Shown here: positions 54,106 through 63,595 of the stretch, piece by piece | How positions within the stretch are numbered: position 1 is the first letter of the stretch | Layout: each line of letters starts with the position of its first letter | Notes under the pieces: generated by a model | Database searches by the model: none | What the model was told of the DNA's origin: nothing | Seen by the model: only the letters and a program-made list of their open reading frames with translations | From: Bernardetiaceae bacterium | GTDB lineage: Bacteria > Bacteroidota > Bacteroidia > Cytophagales > Thermoflexibacteraceae | DNA length: 64,000 bases | Assembly: GCA_025057115.1 (NCBI GenBank) | Contig: JANWWZ010000005.1 | Coordinates: 110,897-174,896 of the forward strand | Direction: 5' to 3' | Translations under genes and position numbers: made by a program

Positions 54106-55485
54106 ATGGGGAAATGGCTCTCTAAATTTTGGCAATGCTTAAATGATTTTCGAGTAAGCATGGGGATGCGCGTGGGGCTGCTAACACTAAGCATTCTAGC
54201 CTTCAGTGGAGCAATATTTAACCCTGGCTATACTATCACGGCTTTGGGATTAGGTGGACTGATTCTAATTCAAACCTGGTGGATCATCAAAAAGGTAGAA
54301 AATACCAATCGGGAACTGGTCATTTTTCTAAACTCTATCAAATACGACGATTTTTCATATTACTTTCAACCCACTGACAAGGGCAAAACATTTCAACAAT
54401 TGTCTCAGGCTTTTAATCAAGCCGTTGAAAGATTTCGCCAAGTGCGCAGCGAAAAAGAAGCCCATTGCCACTACTTGCGCAGCATTATCCACCATATGAA
54501 CATTGGGCTTATCTCCTTTGATGCAGAAGGCAACATTAAAATAATCAACGCCGCTGCCCGACGCATGCTCAAGCTATCAGGCAAAGTCCAACATATACGA
54601 GATTTGGCAAGTGTAGGCTCTGAAATGGTAGATAAATTGATACAGCTACCCCCTTCTAGCCGAGAGTTAATCAAACTTGTTCACTCAACAGAAACGATTC
54701 ACCTTTCCGTTGACGCTACAGTCATTACTCTACAAGGCAAAGAATATAAACTCATTTCGTTGCAAAATATTCAAACTGAGCTTGAAGAACAAGAATTAGA
54801 CGCTTGGAAACAACTTGTTCGGGTATTGACGCACGAAATTATGAACTCTGTAACTCCTATTGCCTCCCTTGCTGCTACTTTGGAAAGTGAAGCAGAAGAC
54901 TTGCAAACCGCAGGCAAATCCCTTACTACAGAAGAACTCAGCGACTGGCAAACGGCTCTTAAAACTATTCAGCGACGCAGTGAAGGGCTCATGCGTTTCA
55001 TCAGCGATTTTCGCAACTTAACTCAACTGCCTGAACCACACTTGAAAAACGTTGCTGTAGCAGAAATTTTTGAGCATATTCTCAGATTGATGGAATCCGA
55101 TTTAAAAGCAAACGAGATTGCTTATCATACAGAAATCATTCCCTCTTCGCTGATGATCACCGCTGACAGAGAGATGATTGAGCAAGCACTTATCAACATT
55201 GTAAAAAATGCTATAGAAGCCCTCTCCAACCGAGCAGAAGGAAGAATGCTTTGGCTACAAGCCTACTATGACCATACAAGCCATCCGTTAATTGTGGTTC
55301 GCGATAATGGACCAGGCATCGATCCTGATGCAATAGAACGCATTTTTGTTCCTTTTTACACTACCAAAAAATCTGGCTCGGGCATTGGGCTAAGTTTTTC
55401 AAGGCAGGTAATGAGAGCCCACAAAGGAACACTTACCGTTCACTCTACTTTAGGAGAAGGGGCAGCATTCATCATGCGTTTCTGA
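54106..55485 (+). CDS. Orphan membrane histidine kinase, NtrY-like
   Basis: 459 residues from MGKWLSKF; an upstream start would add 29 residues with no clear role. Two membrane helices (about 20-65) lie near the N-terminus with only a short loop between, so sensing is probably within the membrane or cytoplasm. A PAS domain (about 120-220, NIGLISFDAEGNIKIINAAA) precedes the H-box VLTHEIMNSVTPI, N-box NIVKNAIEAL and G1/G2 (DNGPGID, GSGIGLSFS). The TPIASL after the His is typical of the NtrY group. No response regulator is adjacent. Confidence 0.88.
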   Translation: MGKWLSKFWQCLNDFRVSMGMRVGLLTLSILAFSGAIFNPGYTITALGLGGLILIQTWWIIKKVENTNRELVIFLNSIKYDDFSYYFQPTDKGKTFQQLSQAFNQAVERFRQVRSEKEAHCHYLRSIIHHMNIGLISFDAEGNIKIINAAARRMLKLSGKVQHIRDLASVGSEMVDKLIQLPPSSRELIKLVHSTETIHLSVDATVITLQGKEYKLISLQNIQTELEEQELDAWKQLVRVLTHEIMNSVTPIASLAATLESEAEDLQTAGKSLTTEELSDWQTALKTIQRRSEGLMRFISDFRNLTQLPEPHLKNVAVAEIFEHILRLMESDLKANEIAYHTEIIPSSLMITADREMIEQALINIVKNAIEALSNRAEGRMLWLQAYYDHTSHPLIVVRDNGPGIDPDAIERIFVPFYTTKKSGSGIGLSFSRQVMRAHKGTLTVHSTLGEGAAFIMRF

Positions 55486-55558
55486 GCAACAAATTTGCTT
55501 TGTGCAAGGTTTTCATTATAAGCATTGTTAAAATACTCATTGCAAACTACCTTTACGC

Positions 55559-56311
55559 ATGACACCGCAACAAGCCGTTGCTAGTTACGCAGAGCAAACT
55601 TCTTTCCGTCAGCAAGTAAAATCAGGTAAAGGGTTGCGCATTGCCCTGCTGATGATAACCTTGTGGGTAAGTGCAATGACCTATGCAGTAGCGTTTTACA
55701 AATTAGATTTTTACTCTCCTATTACTTACTTGCTCTTTCTTGTGCTTACTCACCTTTACACGGGATTGTTTATCACTGCCCATGACGCAATGCATGGAGT
55801 TGTTTCCCCTAATCGCCAATTGAATGAGTGGATAGGGCGCATTTGCTGTGCGTTGTTTGCATTTAATTTTTACGACAATTTAAATAGAAAACACCACTTG
55901 CATCATCGCTTTGTAGGCACAGACAAAGATCCTGACTACCACGGGGGAAACTTTTTTAGTTGGTACTTTCACTTTGCCAGCCAATACATCAACATATGGC
56001 AATTTTTGCTCATGGCAATAAGCTACAACTTGCTTAAGCTCTTTTTGCCTGCCGAAAACTTAATTTTCTTTTGGATGCTTCCAGCAGTACTTTCTACTTT
56101 CCAACTATTTTATTTCGGCACTTATTTGCCTCACAAAGGTGAACATGCTCCCGAGAACATTCACAAAGCTCGTAGTCAGCGTCTCAATCATTGGTGGGCA
56201 TTTTTGAGTTGTTATTTCTTTGGCTATCATTACGAGCATCACCATCGCCCAGGAACGCCTTGGTGGCTTCTTCACAAAGAAAAAGAGCTAAGTCAGCATG
56301 CGAGTGGCTGA
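55559..56311 (+). CDS. crtW: Beta-carotene ketolase, CrtW type
   Basis: 250 residues, normal CrtW length. The histidine motifs match the ketolase family: HDAMHG, KHHLHHRFVGTDKDPDYHGG, FGTYLPHKGEH and FGYHYEHHHRPGTPWWLL. Several membrane helices lie between. The enzyme adds 4-oxo groups to beta-ionone rings, giving canthaxanthin- or astaxanthin-type pigments. A possible promoter (TTG, 20 bases, TACCTTTA) lies just before the ATG, which would make the message almost leaderless. Its end overlaps the next gene by 14 bases. Other carotenoid genes are not in the window. Confidence 0.85.
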   Translation: MTPQQAVASYAEQTSFRQQVKSGKGLRIALLMITLWVSAMTYAVAFYKLDFYSPITYLLFLVLTHLYTGLFITAHDAMHGVVSPNRQLNEWIGRICCALFAFNFYDNLNRKHHLHHRFVGTDKDPDYHGGNFFSWYFHFASQYINIWQFLLMAISYNLLKLFLPAENLIFFWMLPAVLSTFQLFYFGTYLPHKGEHAPENIHKARSQRLNHWWAFLSCYFFGYHYEHHHRPGTPWWLLHKEKELSQHASG

Positions 56312-56588
56312 AAAATACAACCTTTCCGAGCAAGAAGTAAGCCGCATCATAGAAATGGCGTGGGAAGATCGCACTCCATTTGATGCCATTAAAGCACAAT
56401 TTGGTCTTTCAGAGCAAGAAGTAATTAAGCTGATGCGGCAAGCACTCAAACTTTCTTCATGGAAAAGATGGCGGCAACGCGTAAAAGGCAGAGCTACCAA
56501 GCATGCCGCGCTTTCCCCTGACACCGGTTTCCGACACAAGAGTAGCCGCCAGAGAGTCATTTCTTTAAACAAAATCAGCAAACGATGA
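56298..56588 (+). CDS. TIGR03643/DUF2805 family small protein
   Basis: 96 residues. The core LSEQEVSRIIEMAWEDRTPF followed by FGLSEQEVIKLMRQALK and SSWKRWRQRVKGRATKH matches the family well. The repeated helical units resemble helix-turn-helix or sigma region 4-like pieces, so a DNA- or RNA-binding role is possible but unproven. It overlaps crtW by 14 bases and the site-2 protease gene by 4 bases (ATGA), so the three genes are translationally coupled. Confidence 0.85.
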   Translation: MRVAEKYNLSEQEVSRIIEMAWEDRTPFDAIKAQFGLSEQEVIKLMRQALKLSSWKRWRQRVKGRATKHAALSPDTGFRHKSSRQRVISLNKISKR

Positions 56589-57724
56589 AGTGGAATCCTA
56601 AGCTACGCCGCTACCTGTTGCATGGAGGGCTATTTATCATTACGCTTATTTGCACCACCTTAGCAGGTGCAGAATGGATGTTTGGCAACTCTTTTCTTTA
56701 TTCTCCTCAACCTTTGGGCTGGCAACACTTCTTAAAAGGTTTTACCTTCTCCTTGCCTTTTCTGGGCATTCTCACTGTTCACGAGCTGGGACATTATATT
56801 ACGGCTCGGCGCTATGGTTTACGTGCAAGTCTTCCTTACTACCTTCCTATGTGGTTGGGCTTTTTAGGGTTGCCTACTTCTATTGGCACACTGGGTGCGT
56901 TTATACGCATCCGCAGCCGCATTCGCACTACGCAACAATATTTTGATGTGGGTATTGCTGGACCGCTTGCGGGTTTTGTAGTAGCTATAGGTGTTCTCTG
57001 GTATGGTTTTGCCAACTTGCCACCTATAGAATACATCTTTACTATTCACCCTGAGTATCGCCAATTTGGAGTGCGCTTTTATGAACAGGCATATAAAAAC
57101 TTGCCGCCAGGTAGTAATATTATCATCGGTACCAACCTTGTATTTGAATTTTTCAAAACTTTTGTAGCTGATCCGCAACGCATTCCTCCACCGCAAGAAA
57201 TGATGCATTACCCTTGGTTAATGGCAGGATATTTAGCTTTGTTCTTTACTGCACTCAACCTTCTTCCAATAGGTCAATTAGATGGAGGACACATCCTTTA
57301 CGGGCTCATTGGCAGTAAATGGCATCGACCTGTTGCATTAACCCTTTTCTGGGTGTTTATTTTTTATGCTGGCTTAGGGCTGATTACTCCTGACGACCCT
57401 CCAGAAAATTTAGCGGTTTATTTGCCTATTTACTTAATTTACTTATACTGGGTATTTGGCAAAACCAATCCAGACAGAATGACTGTGCTTCTACTGGCTA
57501 TGAGTGTGTTTGGAGCCCAGTTTGTTACTTCATTTTTCTTTCCTAGAATCACTGGTTATCAAGGGTGGCTTGTATTTGGCTGGCTACTGGGGCGCATATT
57601 GGGTATTTATCACCCTCCAGCAATGTACGAAGCTCCTTTAAGCAAAGGAAGACAACTACTCGGTTGGATAGCCTTGCTAATATTTGTGCTTTGTTTTTCG
57701 CCTCGGCCATTCGTAATCAAGTAA
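56585..57724 (+). CDS. Site-2 protease family (M50) membrane metalloprotease
   Basis: 379 residues with about eight membrane helices. The zinc motif HELGH lies in TVHELGHYITARRYG near residue 69, and the third ligand motif is NLLPIGQLDGGHIL near residue 230. GTLGAFIRIRS and FDVGIAGPLAGFVVA are typical of this subgroup, which lacks a PDZ domain. It would cleave membrane-bound substrates within the bilayer, but targets are not known. It is coupled to the DUF2805 gene. Confidence 0.9.
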   Translation: MKWNPKLRRYLLHGGLFIITLICTTLAGAEWMFGNSFLYSPQPLGWQHFLKGFTFSLPFLGILTVHELGHYITARRYGLRASLPYYLPMWLGFLGLPTSIGTLGAFIRIRSRIRTTQQYFDVGIAGPLAGFVVAIGVLWYGFANLPPIEYIFTIHPEYRQFGVRFYEQAYKNLPPGSNIIIGTNLVFEFFKTFVADPQRIPPPQEMMHYPWLMAGYLALFFTALNLLPIGQLDGGHILYGLIGSKWHRPVALTLFWVFIFYAGLGLITPDDPPENLAVYLPIYLIYLYWVFGKTNPDRMTVLLLAMSVFGAQFVTSFFFPRITGYQGWLVFGWLLGRILGIYHPPAMYEAPLSKGRQLLGWIALLIFVLCFSPRPFVIK

Positions 57725-57818
57725 CCAAAGCTAGCAAATGATTTTCAAAAGCAAATTTTGCTAACAGAAAACCGAAGTTAACTTCAAGTAGAATTCTTTG
57801 AAAATATGCGCTTTTAAA

Positions 57819-57849
57819 TTGCCAAAGTAAGCGAGCCGCCCTAACTTCG
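57819..57849 (+). promoter_or_regulatory. Possible Bacteroidota-type promoter for galE
   Basis: TTG, 20 bases, TAACTTCG, a one-mismatch version of TAnnTTTG, about 24 bases upstream of the galE ATG. Confidence 0.45.
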
Positions 57850-57873
57850 CCTTGAGCAAATGCCAGACTTTGA

Positions 57874-58938
57874 ATGAATACCCAACCTGCTATTTTAGTA
57901 ACAGGAGGATGCGGTTACATAGGTTCACATACAGTGATTGCTTTGATAGAACAAGGAAAGTATGAAGTTATTTCTTGCGACAATTTTGTCAATTCTAGCC
58001 CCAAAGCTCTTGAGAGGATAGCCCGCATTACAGGGGTGCAAGTGCGCAATTATGCAATTGATCTTTGCAAGGCTCAAGACACAGAAAAAATTTTTGCCGA
58101 AAACCCCCATCTTATTGGCGTGATTCACTTTGCAGCGCTTAAGTCGGTGCCTGAGTCGGTAGAGCAGCCTTTGCGCTACTATTACAACAATCTCAATTCA
58201 CTTATCAACTTGTTGGAAGCCTGCCGAAAGTATCGCGTAAACCACTTTATTTTTTCCTCTTCTTGCTCGGTGTACGGCAACGCTGACCAACTACCGGTAA
58301 CTGAGCAAACTCCTTTTAAAAAAGCCGAGTCGCCCTATGCCAGCACTAAGCAAATGGGAGAAGAAATAGTGAGCAATATAGTGGCTGCTTATGCACTAAA
58401 AGCGATTTCGTTGCGCTACTTCAATCCTGTAGGGGCGCATATGTCGGGGCTCATAGGAGAAGATGCCCTTCAAGCCACAATTAACCTAGTGCCGATTATT
58501 ACGCAAACTGCTGCTGGTTTGCGTCCAGAACTAGTAGTAGCGGGCAATGACTACCCCACTCGTGATGGCACTTGCATTCGAGACTATATTCACGTAAGCG
58601 ATGTAGCAGAAGCCCACATTGCCGCGCTAGAGTATCTCTTCAAACAACCTCTGCATTTCTACGATGTGTTTAACATAGGCACGGGCACAGGCATTACTGT
58701 GCTGGAAGCTATTGAAGCATTTCAGCGAGCAACTGGCATTTCACTTAATTACCGCATAGGGCAGCGGCGACCAGGAGATGTAGTAGCCGTATATGCAGAT
58801 ACTAGCAAAACGGAAGCAGTTTTAGGCTGGCGCGCTCGCTTTGGACTGATGGAAATGATGGCTTCCGCATGGAAATGGCAACAACAACTTCTTCTTGAAG
58901 CATCCACCTTGCCTTTGCAGCCAACGGGTAATTTGTAA
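57874..58938 (+). CDS. galE: UDP-glucose 4-epimerase
   Basis: 354 residues. The NAD-binding motif is VTGGCGYIGSHT, the active-site Tyr and Lys are in SPYASTKQ preceded by FSSSCSVYGN, and the domain RYFNPVGAHMSG and DGTCIRDYIHVSDVAEAH are typical of GalE. It interconverts UDP-glucose and UDP-galactose in the cytoplasm and supplies sugars to surface polysaccharides. It stands alone. Confidence 0.95.
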   Translation: MNTQPAILVTGGCGYIGSHTVIALIEQGKYEVISCDNFVNSSPKALERIARITGVQVRNYAIDLCKAQDTEKIFAENPHLIGVIHFAALKSVPESVEQPLRYYYNNLNSLINLLEACRKYRVNHFIFSSSCSVYGNADQLPVTEQTPFKKAESPYASTKQMGEEIVSNIVAAYALKAISLRYFNPVGAHMSGLIGEDALQATINLVPIITQTAAGLRPELVVAGNDYPTRDGTCIRDYIHVSDVAEAHIAALEYLFKQPLHFYDVFNIGTGTGITVLEAIEAFQRATGISLNYRIGQRRPGDVVAVYADTSKTEAVLGWRARFGLMEMMASAWKWQQQLLLEASTLPLQPTGNL

Positions 58939-58945
58939 TTTTACT

Positions 58946-59665
58946 TTACTCGAAGTTGAAAATCAGAGTTACGCGATGAGTAGTGATGCGATCTAAACTC
59001 ATTGAAACGCGGTTTCCGTTATGAATCAACAAGTTAGGAATGCCGTGTGAAAAACGCAGCTCTGGAGCGAACTTAAAAAACTCTGCATACAGATCCCAGC
59101 CAAAGCCGTAACACACTTCTATGTTGTGATTAAGAGTTTGCAATTGAAGATCGTTGAGGCGCTCTTTTTTGCCCGCAACCTTAAAGCTCGCTGAAAGCCC
59201 GCCAACAAGGTACATGCGATGATTGCCGCGCCGTAAAGATTTGTACTTAAGCAACAAAGGAAGCTCGATAAATGTATTTTCAAAAGTTTCGTTATGTATA
59301 TTTTCAGGAGAGTTGCGATACTGGTACTCTAAGCTGCGCTCATAAAACGACACATTAGGCACAAAACGCAGATTCCAAAGCTCATCGCCTAGCCTAAAAC
59401 TGCTAATTAATCCTATCATAAATCCAGGAGACCAACGTGGACGCACTGCTGTAGTGCTATCCGCATCGCTGGAAAAAAAATTTGAGTATCTGATATTAAA
59501 GCGCGATTGATGTAAAGCTAATTGGAAGCCATAGCGCAAGACGCGGTCATCGTAGTAAGGAAGATTTTTACTTTTTCCTTGTCCCGAAGAATCGCGTTTT
59601 TTCTTGTATTGGGCTACTGCATCAAAGGCAAGGACCGACAACAAAACTATTATTACTAACCGCAT
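58946..59665 (-). CDS. porT: PorT-like outer membrane protein (type IX secretion/gliding)
   Basis: 239 residues from MRLVIIVLLSVLAFDAVAQ (signal peptide). The mature part starts KNLPYYDDRVLRYGFQLALHQ, the conserved opening of PorT/SprT, followed by alternating beta strands of an eight-stranded barrel ending in aromatic FNFE. PorT is needed for type IX secretion in Bacteroidota. Its location directly downstream of menG/ubiE, 57 bases apart, matches other Bacteroidota to my knowledge. A start 14 codons upstream exists but would weaken the signal peptide. Confidence 0.85.
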   Translation of the reverse strand: MRLVIIVLLSVLAFDAVAQYKKKRDSSGQGKSKNLPYYDDRVLRYGFQLALHQSRFNIRYSNFFSSDADSTTAVRPRWSPGFMIGLISSFRLGDELWNLRFVPNVSFYERSLEYQYRNSPENIHNETFENTFIELPLLLKYKSLRRGNHRMYLVGGLSASFKVAGKKERLNDLQLQTLNHNIEVCYGFGWDLYAEFFKFAPELRFSHGIPNLLIHNGNRVSMSLDRITTHRVTLIFNFE

Positions 59666-59722
59666 ACAAAGTAAAGTTCCAGCTAGCAGGTTAAAAATCC
59701 GTGCCAAAAATTACTCCCTAAA

Positions 59723-60448
59723 TTACTCCTTCTTTCCCGTGTAAAGGGAGCAGATGCCCCATGTAAGAGATTGACTATGAGTATGGCAAAATCCTGCTGC
59801 TTTTAATCGTTGCAAAAATGCCTCACCGCTGGGAAATGCTTCCACTGATTCGGGCAGGTAGGCATATGCTGCTCCATCCCCTGAAACAGTTTTACCGATG
59901 CGCGGCAAAATGTAGCGCGAGTAAAAACGGTATAACTGTTTGATAGGAAAGGTAGTGGGTTGAGAAAGTTCCAGTACCACTAACATGCCATAAGGCTTAA
60001 GCACTCGGTAAATTTCTGATAAGCCTTTGTCCAAATTTTCGAAATTGCGTACTCCAAAAGAGACCATCGCCGCATCAAAGGTGTTATCTTCAAAAGGCAA
60101 AGCTTCTGAATCAGCCTTGTGAAGTTCAATTTTTTCTTGCAAGCCCATTCTTAACAGTTTTTTTCTGCCAAATTCTAGCATGCCTTCGGAAATATCTATG
60201 CCAATAATTTTTTGCGGCTGCAGGGAAAGGGCTTCGATAGCAAGGTCAGCAGTTCCAGTGGCTACATCTAGTACTAACTGAGGTTTTGTAGCAGCAAGCG
60301 CGCGCACAGCCTTTTTGCGCCAGTACACGTCAATGCCACCACTCAGCAAGTGATTGAGCAAGTCGTAATACGGCGAAATGTTGTCAAACATGTGAGCCAC
60401 TTGGGCTTTTTTATTATCAGGGCGGTTTTTATAGGGAACTACAGTCAT
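59723..60448 (-). CDS. ubiE: Demethylmenaquinone methyltransferase (UbiE/MenG)
   Basis: 241 residues from MTVVPYKNRPDNKKAQV. The SAM-binding motif is VLDVATGTADLAIEA, and the family signatures YDLLNHLLSGGIDVYWRKKAV and RVLKPYGMLVVLELSQP are present. It performs the last methylation in menaquinone synthesis, which fits a Bacteroidota respiratory chain. It lies upstream of porT and is divergent from the ABC permease gene. Confidence 0.93.
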   Translation of the reverse strand: MTVVPYKNRPDNKKAQVAHMFDNISPYYDLLNHLLSGGIDVYWRKKAVRALAATKPQLVLDVATGTADLAIEALSLQPQKIIGIDISEGMLEFGRKKLLRMGLQEKIELHKADSEALPFEDNTFDAAMVSFGVRNFENLDKGLSEIYRVLKPYGMLVVLELSQPTTFPIKQLYRFYSRYILPRIGKTVSGDGAAYAYLPESVEAFPSGEAFLQRLKAAGFCHTHSQSLTWGICSLYTGKKE

Positions 60449-60519
60449 ACACTTACACCTTACAAAGCTACGCACTAAAGCAGAAACTTAGCTATTTTTG
60501 CCTTAAGCAATAAGTAAAT

Positions 60520-61758
60520 ATGATTTTTACTGAAAATGTTCGGGAAGCATTCAACGCAATTGGAGATAACTTGCTGCGCACCTCGCTAACTGCTGCTATT
60601 ATTGCCATCGGAATTACAGCATTGGTAGGAATTTTAACTGCTATCGATGCCATTCAGGAATCAGTTTCCGAAGGATTAGCAGACTTAGGCGCTAATACTT
60701 TTACCATCAGTGATTTAGACCGACGCCGTCGGCAACAGGCAGGTATCAATCTGCTACAAGCCGAGCCTATTTCTTACCAAGAAATTACCACTTTCAAGCG
60801 CCGCTTTGAAACCCTAACTCCTGTTGCCTTGCAAACCAATTTGACTGGCATAGCAGAAATCAAACATGGTCAGCAAAAAACTAATCCTAATATTTCAGTC
60901 ATAGGTGTAGATGAACATTATTTAGCAACAGTTGGCGGCGACTTAGAAGTAGGACGAAATTTTTCTACAGTAGAACTTCGCAACGGCATTCCTGTAGCTA
61001 TCATCGGCAACGAAGTGGCTGAACGATTGTTTAAAGAATCTACAAAAGCCGTTGGACAATCTATTTCAGTTTTAGGGAATCAATTTCGGGTCATTGGGGT
61101 GCTAAAGGAGAAAGGAGGTTTTGGAGGCGGTGGCGGATTGAATCGCAATCTGCTCATTCCTTTTGAAAAAGCCGTAGTCCTTGGCGCCGGACGCCGGTTG
61201 TACTACCGAGCAACTTGCATAGTGCGTCATCCTGTTGACTTAGATTATTTAATGAGCCAAGCCACAGGAGAGTTTCGCCAAATTCGCCGCGATGGTTTAG
61301 GAAAACCTAATTCGTTTTTAATCGAAAAAAACGAAACTGCTCAGGAAGCCTTGCAAAACATTACTAATCGGTTGCGCATCGGTGGATTTGGAATAGGATT
61401 AATCACTTTACTAGGAGCCTCGATTGGACTGATGAACATCATGCTAGTATCAGTAACTGAACGAACAAGAGAAATTGGCATTCGCAAAGCAGTAGGAGCC
61501 ACTCCACGACGCATTAGAGAGCAGTTTCTAGTAGAAGCCATAGTCATTTGCCTCATCGGGGGAATGGCAGGCATTATCATGGGAATTCTCATCGGAAATT
61601 TGGTAGCGGTACTGGTCCAATCAAGTGGATTTATTATTCCTTGGACATGGATGATAGTAGCTTTAGTAGTATGTGTAGTAGTAGGGATTGCATCGGGTTA
61701 CTATCCAGCCTTTAAAGCCTCACGCCTTGACCCAATAGAGTCCTTGCGGTATGAATAG
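60520..61758 (+). CDS. MacB-like ABC transporter permease
   Basis: 412 residues with four membrane helices: one near residues 20-45, then three after residue 280. The periplasmic MacB_PCD domain has an Asp/Arg run DRRRRQQ. The motif [16 protein letters not shown] and the [17 protein letters not shown] end are typical of MacB permeases. No ATP-binding subunit is adjacent. A TATTTTTG box lies 20 bases before the ATG. Its end abuts the convergent kinase gene with no space. Confidence 0.9.
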   Translation: MIFTENVREAFNAIGDNLLRTSLTAAIIAIGITALVGILTAIDAIQESVSEGLADLGANTFTISDLDRRRRQQAGINLLQAEPISYQEITTFKRRFETLTPVALQTNLTGIAEIKHGQQKTNPNISVIGVDEHYLATVGGDLEVGRNFSTVELRNGIPVAIIGNEVAERLFKESTKAVGQSISVLGNQFRVIGVLKEKGGFGGGGGLNRNLLIPFEKAVVLGAGRRLYYRATCIVRHPVDLDYLMSQATGEFRQIRRDGLGKPNSFLIEKNETAQEALQNITNRLRIGGFGIGLITLLGASIGLMNIMLVSVTERTREIGIRKAVGATPRRIREQFLVEAIVICLIGGMAGIIMGILIGNLVAVLVQSSGFIIPWTWMIVALVVCVVVGIASGYYPAFKASRLDPIESLRYE

Positions 61759-62817
61759 TTATCTTTGCGAAGGTGTTCCCGCTTTGGGAAGGTAAAATGT
61801 GAAAGTAGTTCCTACCCCTACTTCACTGTGCAGGGAAATATCAGTATGATGCTTTTGCAGGATATGTTTAACAATAGCCAGCCCTAAGCCTGAGCCTCCT
61901 TCTTGGCGCGAGCGACTCTTTTCAACACGGTAGAATCGTTCGAAAATGCGCCGCTGATGCTCTTTAGGAATTCCAGGACCATTATCCGAAACACTTACTT
62001 GTACACCATTAGCATCTGCTAAAAAGCTTACTCGCACATATCCACCTTCTCTGCCGTATTTGATAGCATTGCTTACTAAATTAGTCATTACCTGATTAAT
62101 GCGGTTGTAATCAGCGTGAACGATTAATTTTTCTTCAGGTGGATTTTCTATTTCCAGGGAGATAGAACGGCGAAGGGCATTTTCCTCCAGTTGTTCAAAG
62201 ACAATTTCGGTGAGTTTTACTATATCAAAATCTTCAAACTGCATAGTAATTTGTCCCGACTCAAGTTGAGTGAGGGTGAGCAAGTCTTGCACGAGCATGC
62301 TAAGCCCTTCTAAGCTACGGGCTGCCTTTTTGAGAAATTTGTAACGCACATTTTCATCGTCGATAGCCCCGTCTAACAAGGTAAGCAAAAATCCTTGCGC
62401 GGCAAAGAGAGGTGTTTTGAGCTCGTGGGAGACATCGGCAATAAACTCGCGCCGAAAGGCTTCCATGCGCTTGAGTTCTTCAATCTCGGATTGTTTTTGT
62501 TTGGCGTAGGCTAACACCTGCCGATTAACTTGCTTGAGCGGATTGGCAGAAGGCTGAAAACCACCTAACAACTCAGCTGCACTCTTAAAATCTTGGTGAT
62601 TGATTTTATCTATTGCTTTGTAGAGATTCTTGACTTCTCGGAATATTAAAAATTCTAACGTAATGAAAGTTAGAATAAAACAAGAAGCGAATGAAAGTCC
62701 ACAGGCAAGAAAAATAATAAATCCCGTTGCATCCTCTGCCAAAGACAAGAACGAGCCTGTAATAGCTGCCACTGAAACAGCCAGAAGCAAGGCTACTGCC
62801 CGAGAGTTAATTACCAT
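61759..62817 (-). CDS. phoR: PhoR-like sensor histidine kinase
   Basis: 352 residues. Two membrane helices near residues 8-60 flank a very short loop. The kinase core has the H-box FIADVSHELKTPLFAAQ, N-box NLVSNAIKYG, G1 DNGPGIP and G2 GGSGLGLAIV. It follows the response regulator gene by 3 bases. Pho-type function is inferred from the short sensor region and the partner's type; no phosphate genes are nearby. Confidence 0.85.
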   Translation of the reverse strand: MVINSRAVALLLAVSVAAITGSFLSLAEDATGFIIFLACGLSFASCFILTFITLEFLIFREVKNLYKAIDKINHQDFKSAAELLGGFQPSANPLKQVNRQVLAYAKQKQSEIEELKRMEAFRREFIADVSHELKTPLFAAQGFLLTLLDGAIDDENVRYKFLKKAARSLEGLSMLVQDLLTLTQLESGQITMQFEDFDIVKLTEIVFEQLEENALRRSISLEIENPPEEKLIVHADYNRINQVMTNLVSNAIKYGREGGYVRVSFLADANGVQVSVSDNGPGIPKEHQRRIFERFYRVEKSRSRQEGGSGLGLAIVKHILQKHHTDISLHSEVGVGTTFTFYLPKAGTPSQR

Positions 62818-62820
62818 TTA

Positions 62821-63516
62821 TTAATCAGGCACTTCGAATTTATATCCCACGCCTTTAATCGTTTTAATATAATGGTCGCCGATTTTTTCTCTGATGCGGC
62901 GGATATGTACGTCTACTGTTCGGGCTAATACATATACGTCATTGCCCCAGATGTTTTGGAGTAATTCGTCGCGGTTATATACTTTGTCAGGATTGCTAGC
63001 AAGGAAGAACAGGAGTTCAAATTCTTTTTTAGGCAAGGCAATTGGAGTACCTGCTTTGTAGAGCGTATAGCTGTTCCGGTCTATGGAAAGGTCTCCTACT
63101 TGGATATGGGTAATTTCTTCAGCAGCGTTTTTCTGGGCTTCACGGCGAAAGATAGCATTGATTCGACTCATAAGCGCACGAGGTTTAATGGGTTTGGTGA
63201 GGTAGTCATCGGCGCCCATGTCAAAAGCTGCCACTTCTGAATATTCCTCTGAGCGAGCTGTAAGGAAAATAATATACGTATTGCGCATTTCAGGCATTTC
63301 GCGAATTTGCCGACATGCCTCTACGCCATCCATTACAGGCATCATAATATCCATTAAAATCAAATCAGGCTGGAAGGACTGAGCAAGTGAAACGGCTTTT
63401 TTACCATTGGTAGCAGTTTTTACTTCGTAGCCTTCCTTTTCGAGATTATAGGTAAGCAGTTCTAGAATATCAGGCTCATCGTCCACCACCAGCACTTTAT
63501 GGGGTTTGGTTACCAT
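62821..63516 (-). CDS. PhoB-like response regulator
   Basis: 231 residues. The receiver domain has VLVVDDEPD, the phosphoacceptor Asp in LILMDIMMPVMDG and Lys in LTKPI. The C-terminal OmpR/PhoB winged helix has KEFELLFFLASNPDKVYNRD and VDVHIRRIREKIG...IKGVGYKF. Upstream gene of the pair with the PhoR-like kinase. Confidence 0.92.
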   Translation of the reverse strand: MVTKPHKVLVVDDEPDILELLTYNLEKEGYEVKTATNGKKAVSLAQSFQPDLILMDIMMPVMDGVEACRQIREMPEMRNTYIIFLTARSEEYSEVAAFDMGADDYLTKPIKPRALMSRINAIFRREAQKNAAEEITHIQVGDLSIDRNSYTLYKAGTPIALPKKEFELLFFLASNPDKVYNRDELLQNIWGNDVYVLARTVDVHIRRIREKIGDHYIKTIKGVGYKFEVPD

Positions 63517-63595
63517 CTAGTTATGGCATTATTCGCCCAAAAATACGCGTTTATTTTAACTTTAACTTCAATTGCTTGTAAAAGATTGGTTAAGT

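Noticed and set aside
60493..60500. TATTTTTG as a promoter of the ABC permease
   Set aside because: The box fits, but no TTG lies at the right distance upstream, so it was mentioned only in the gene entry.
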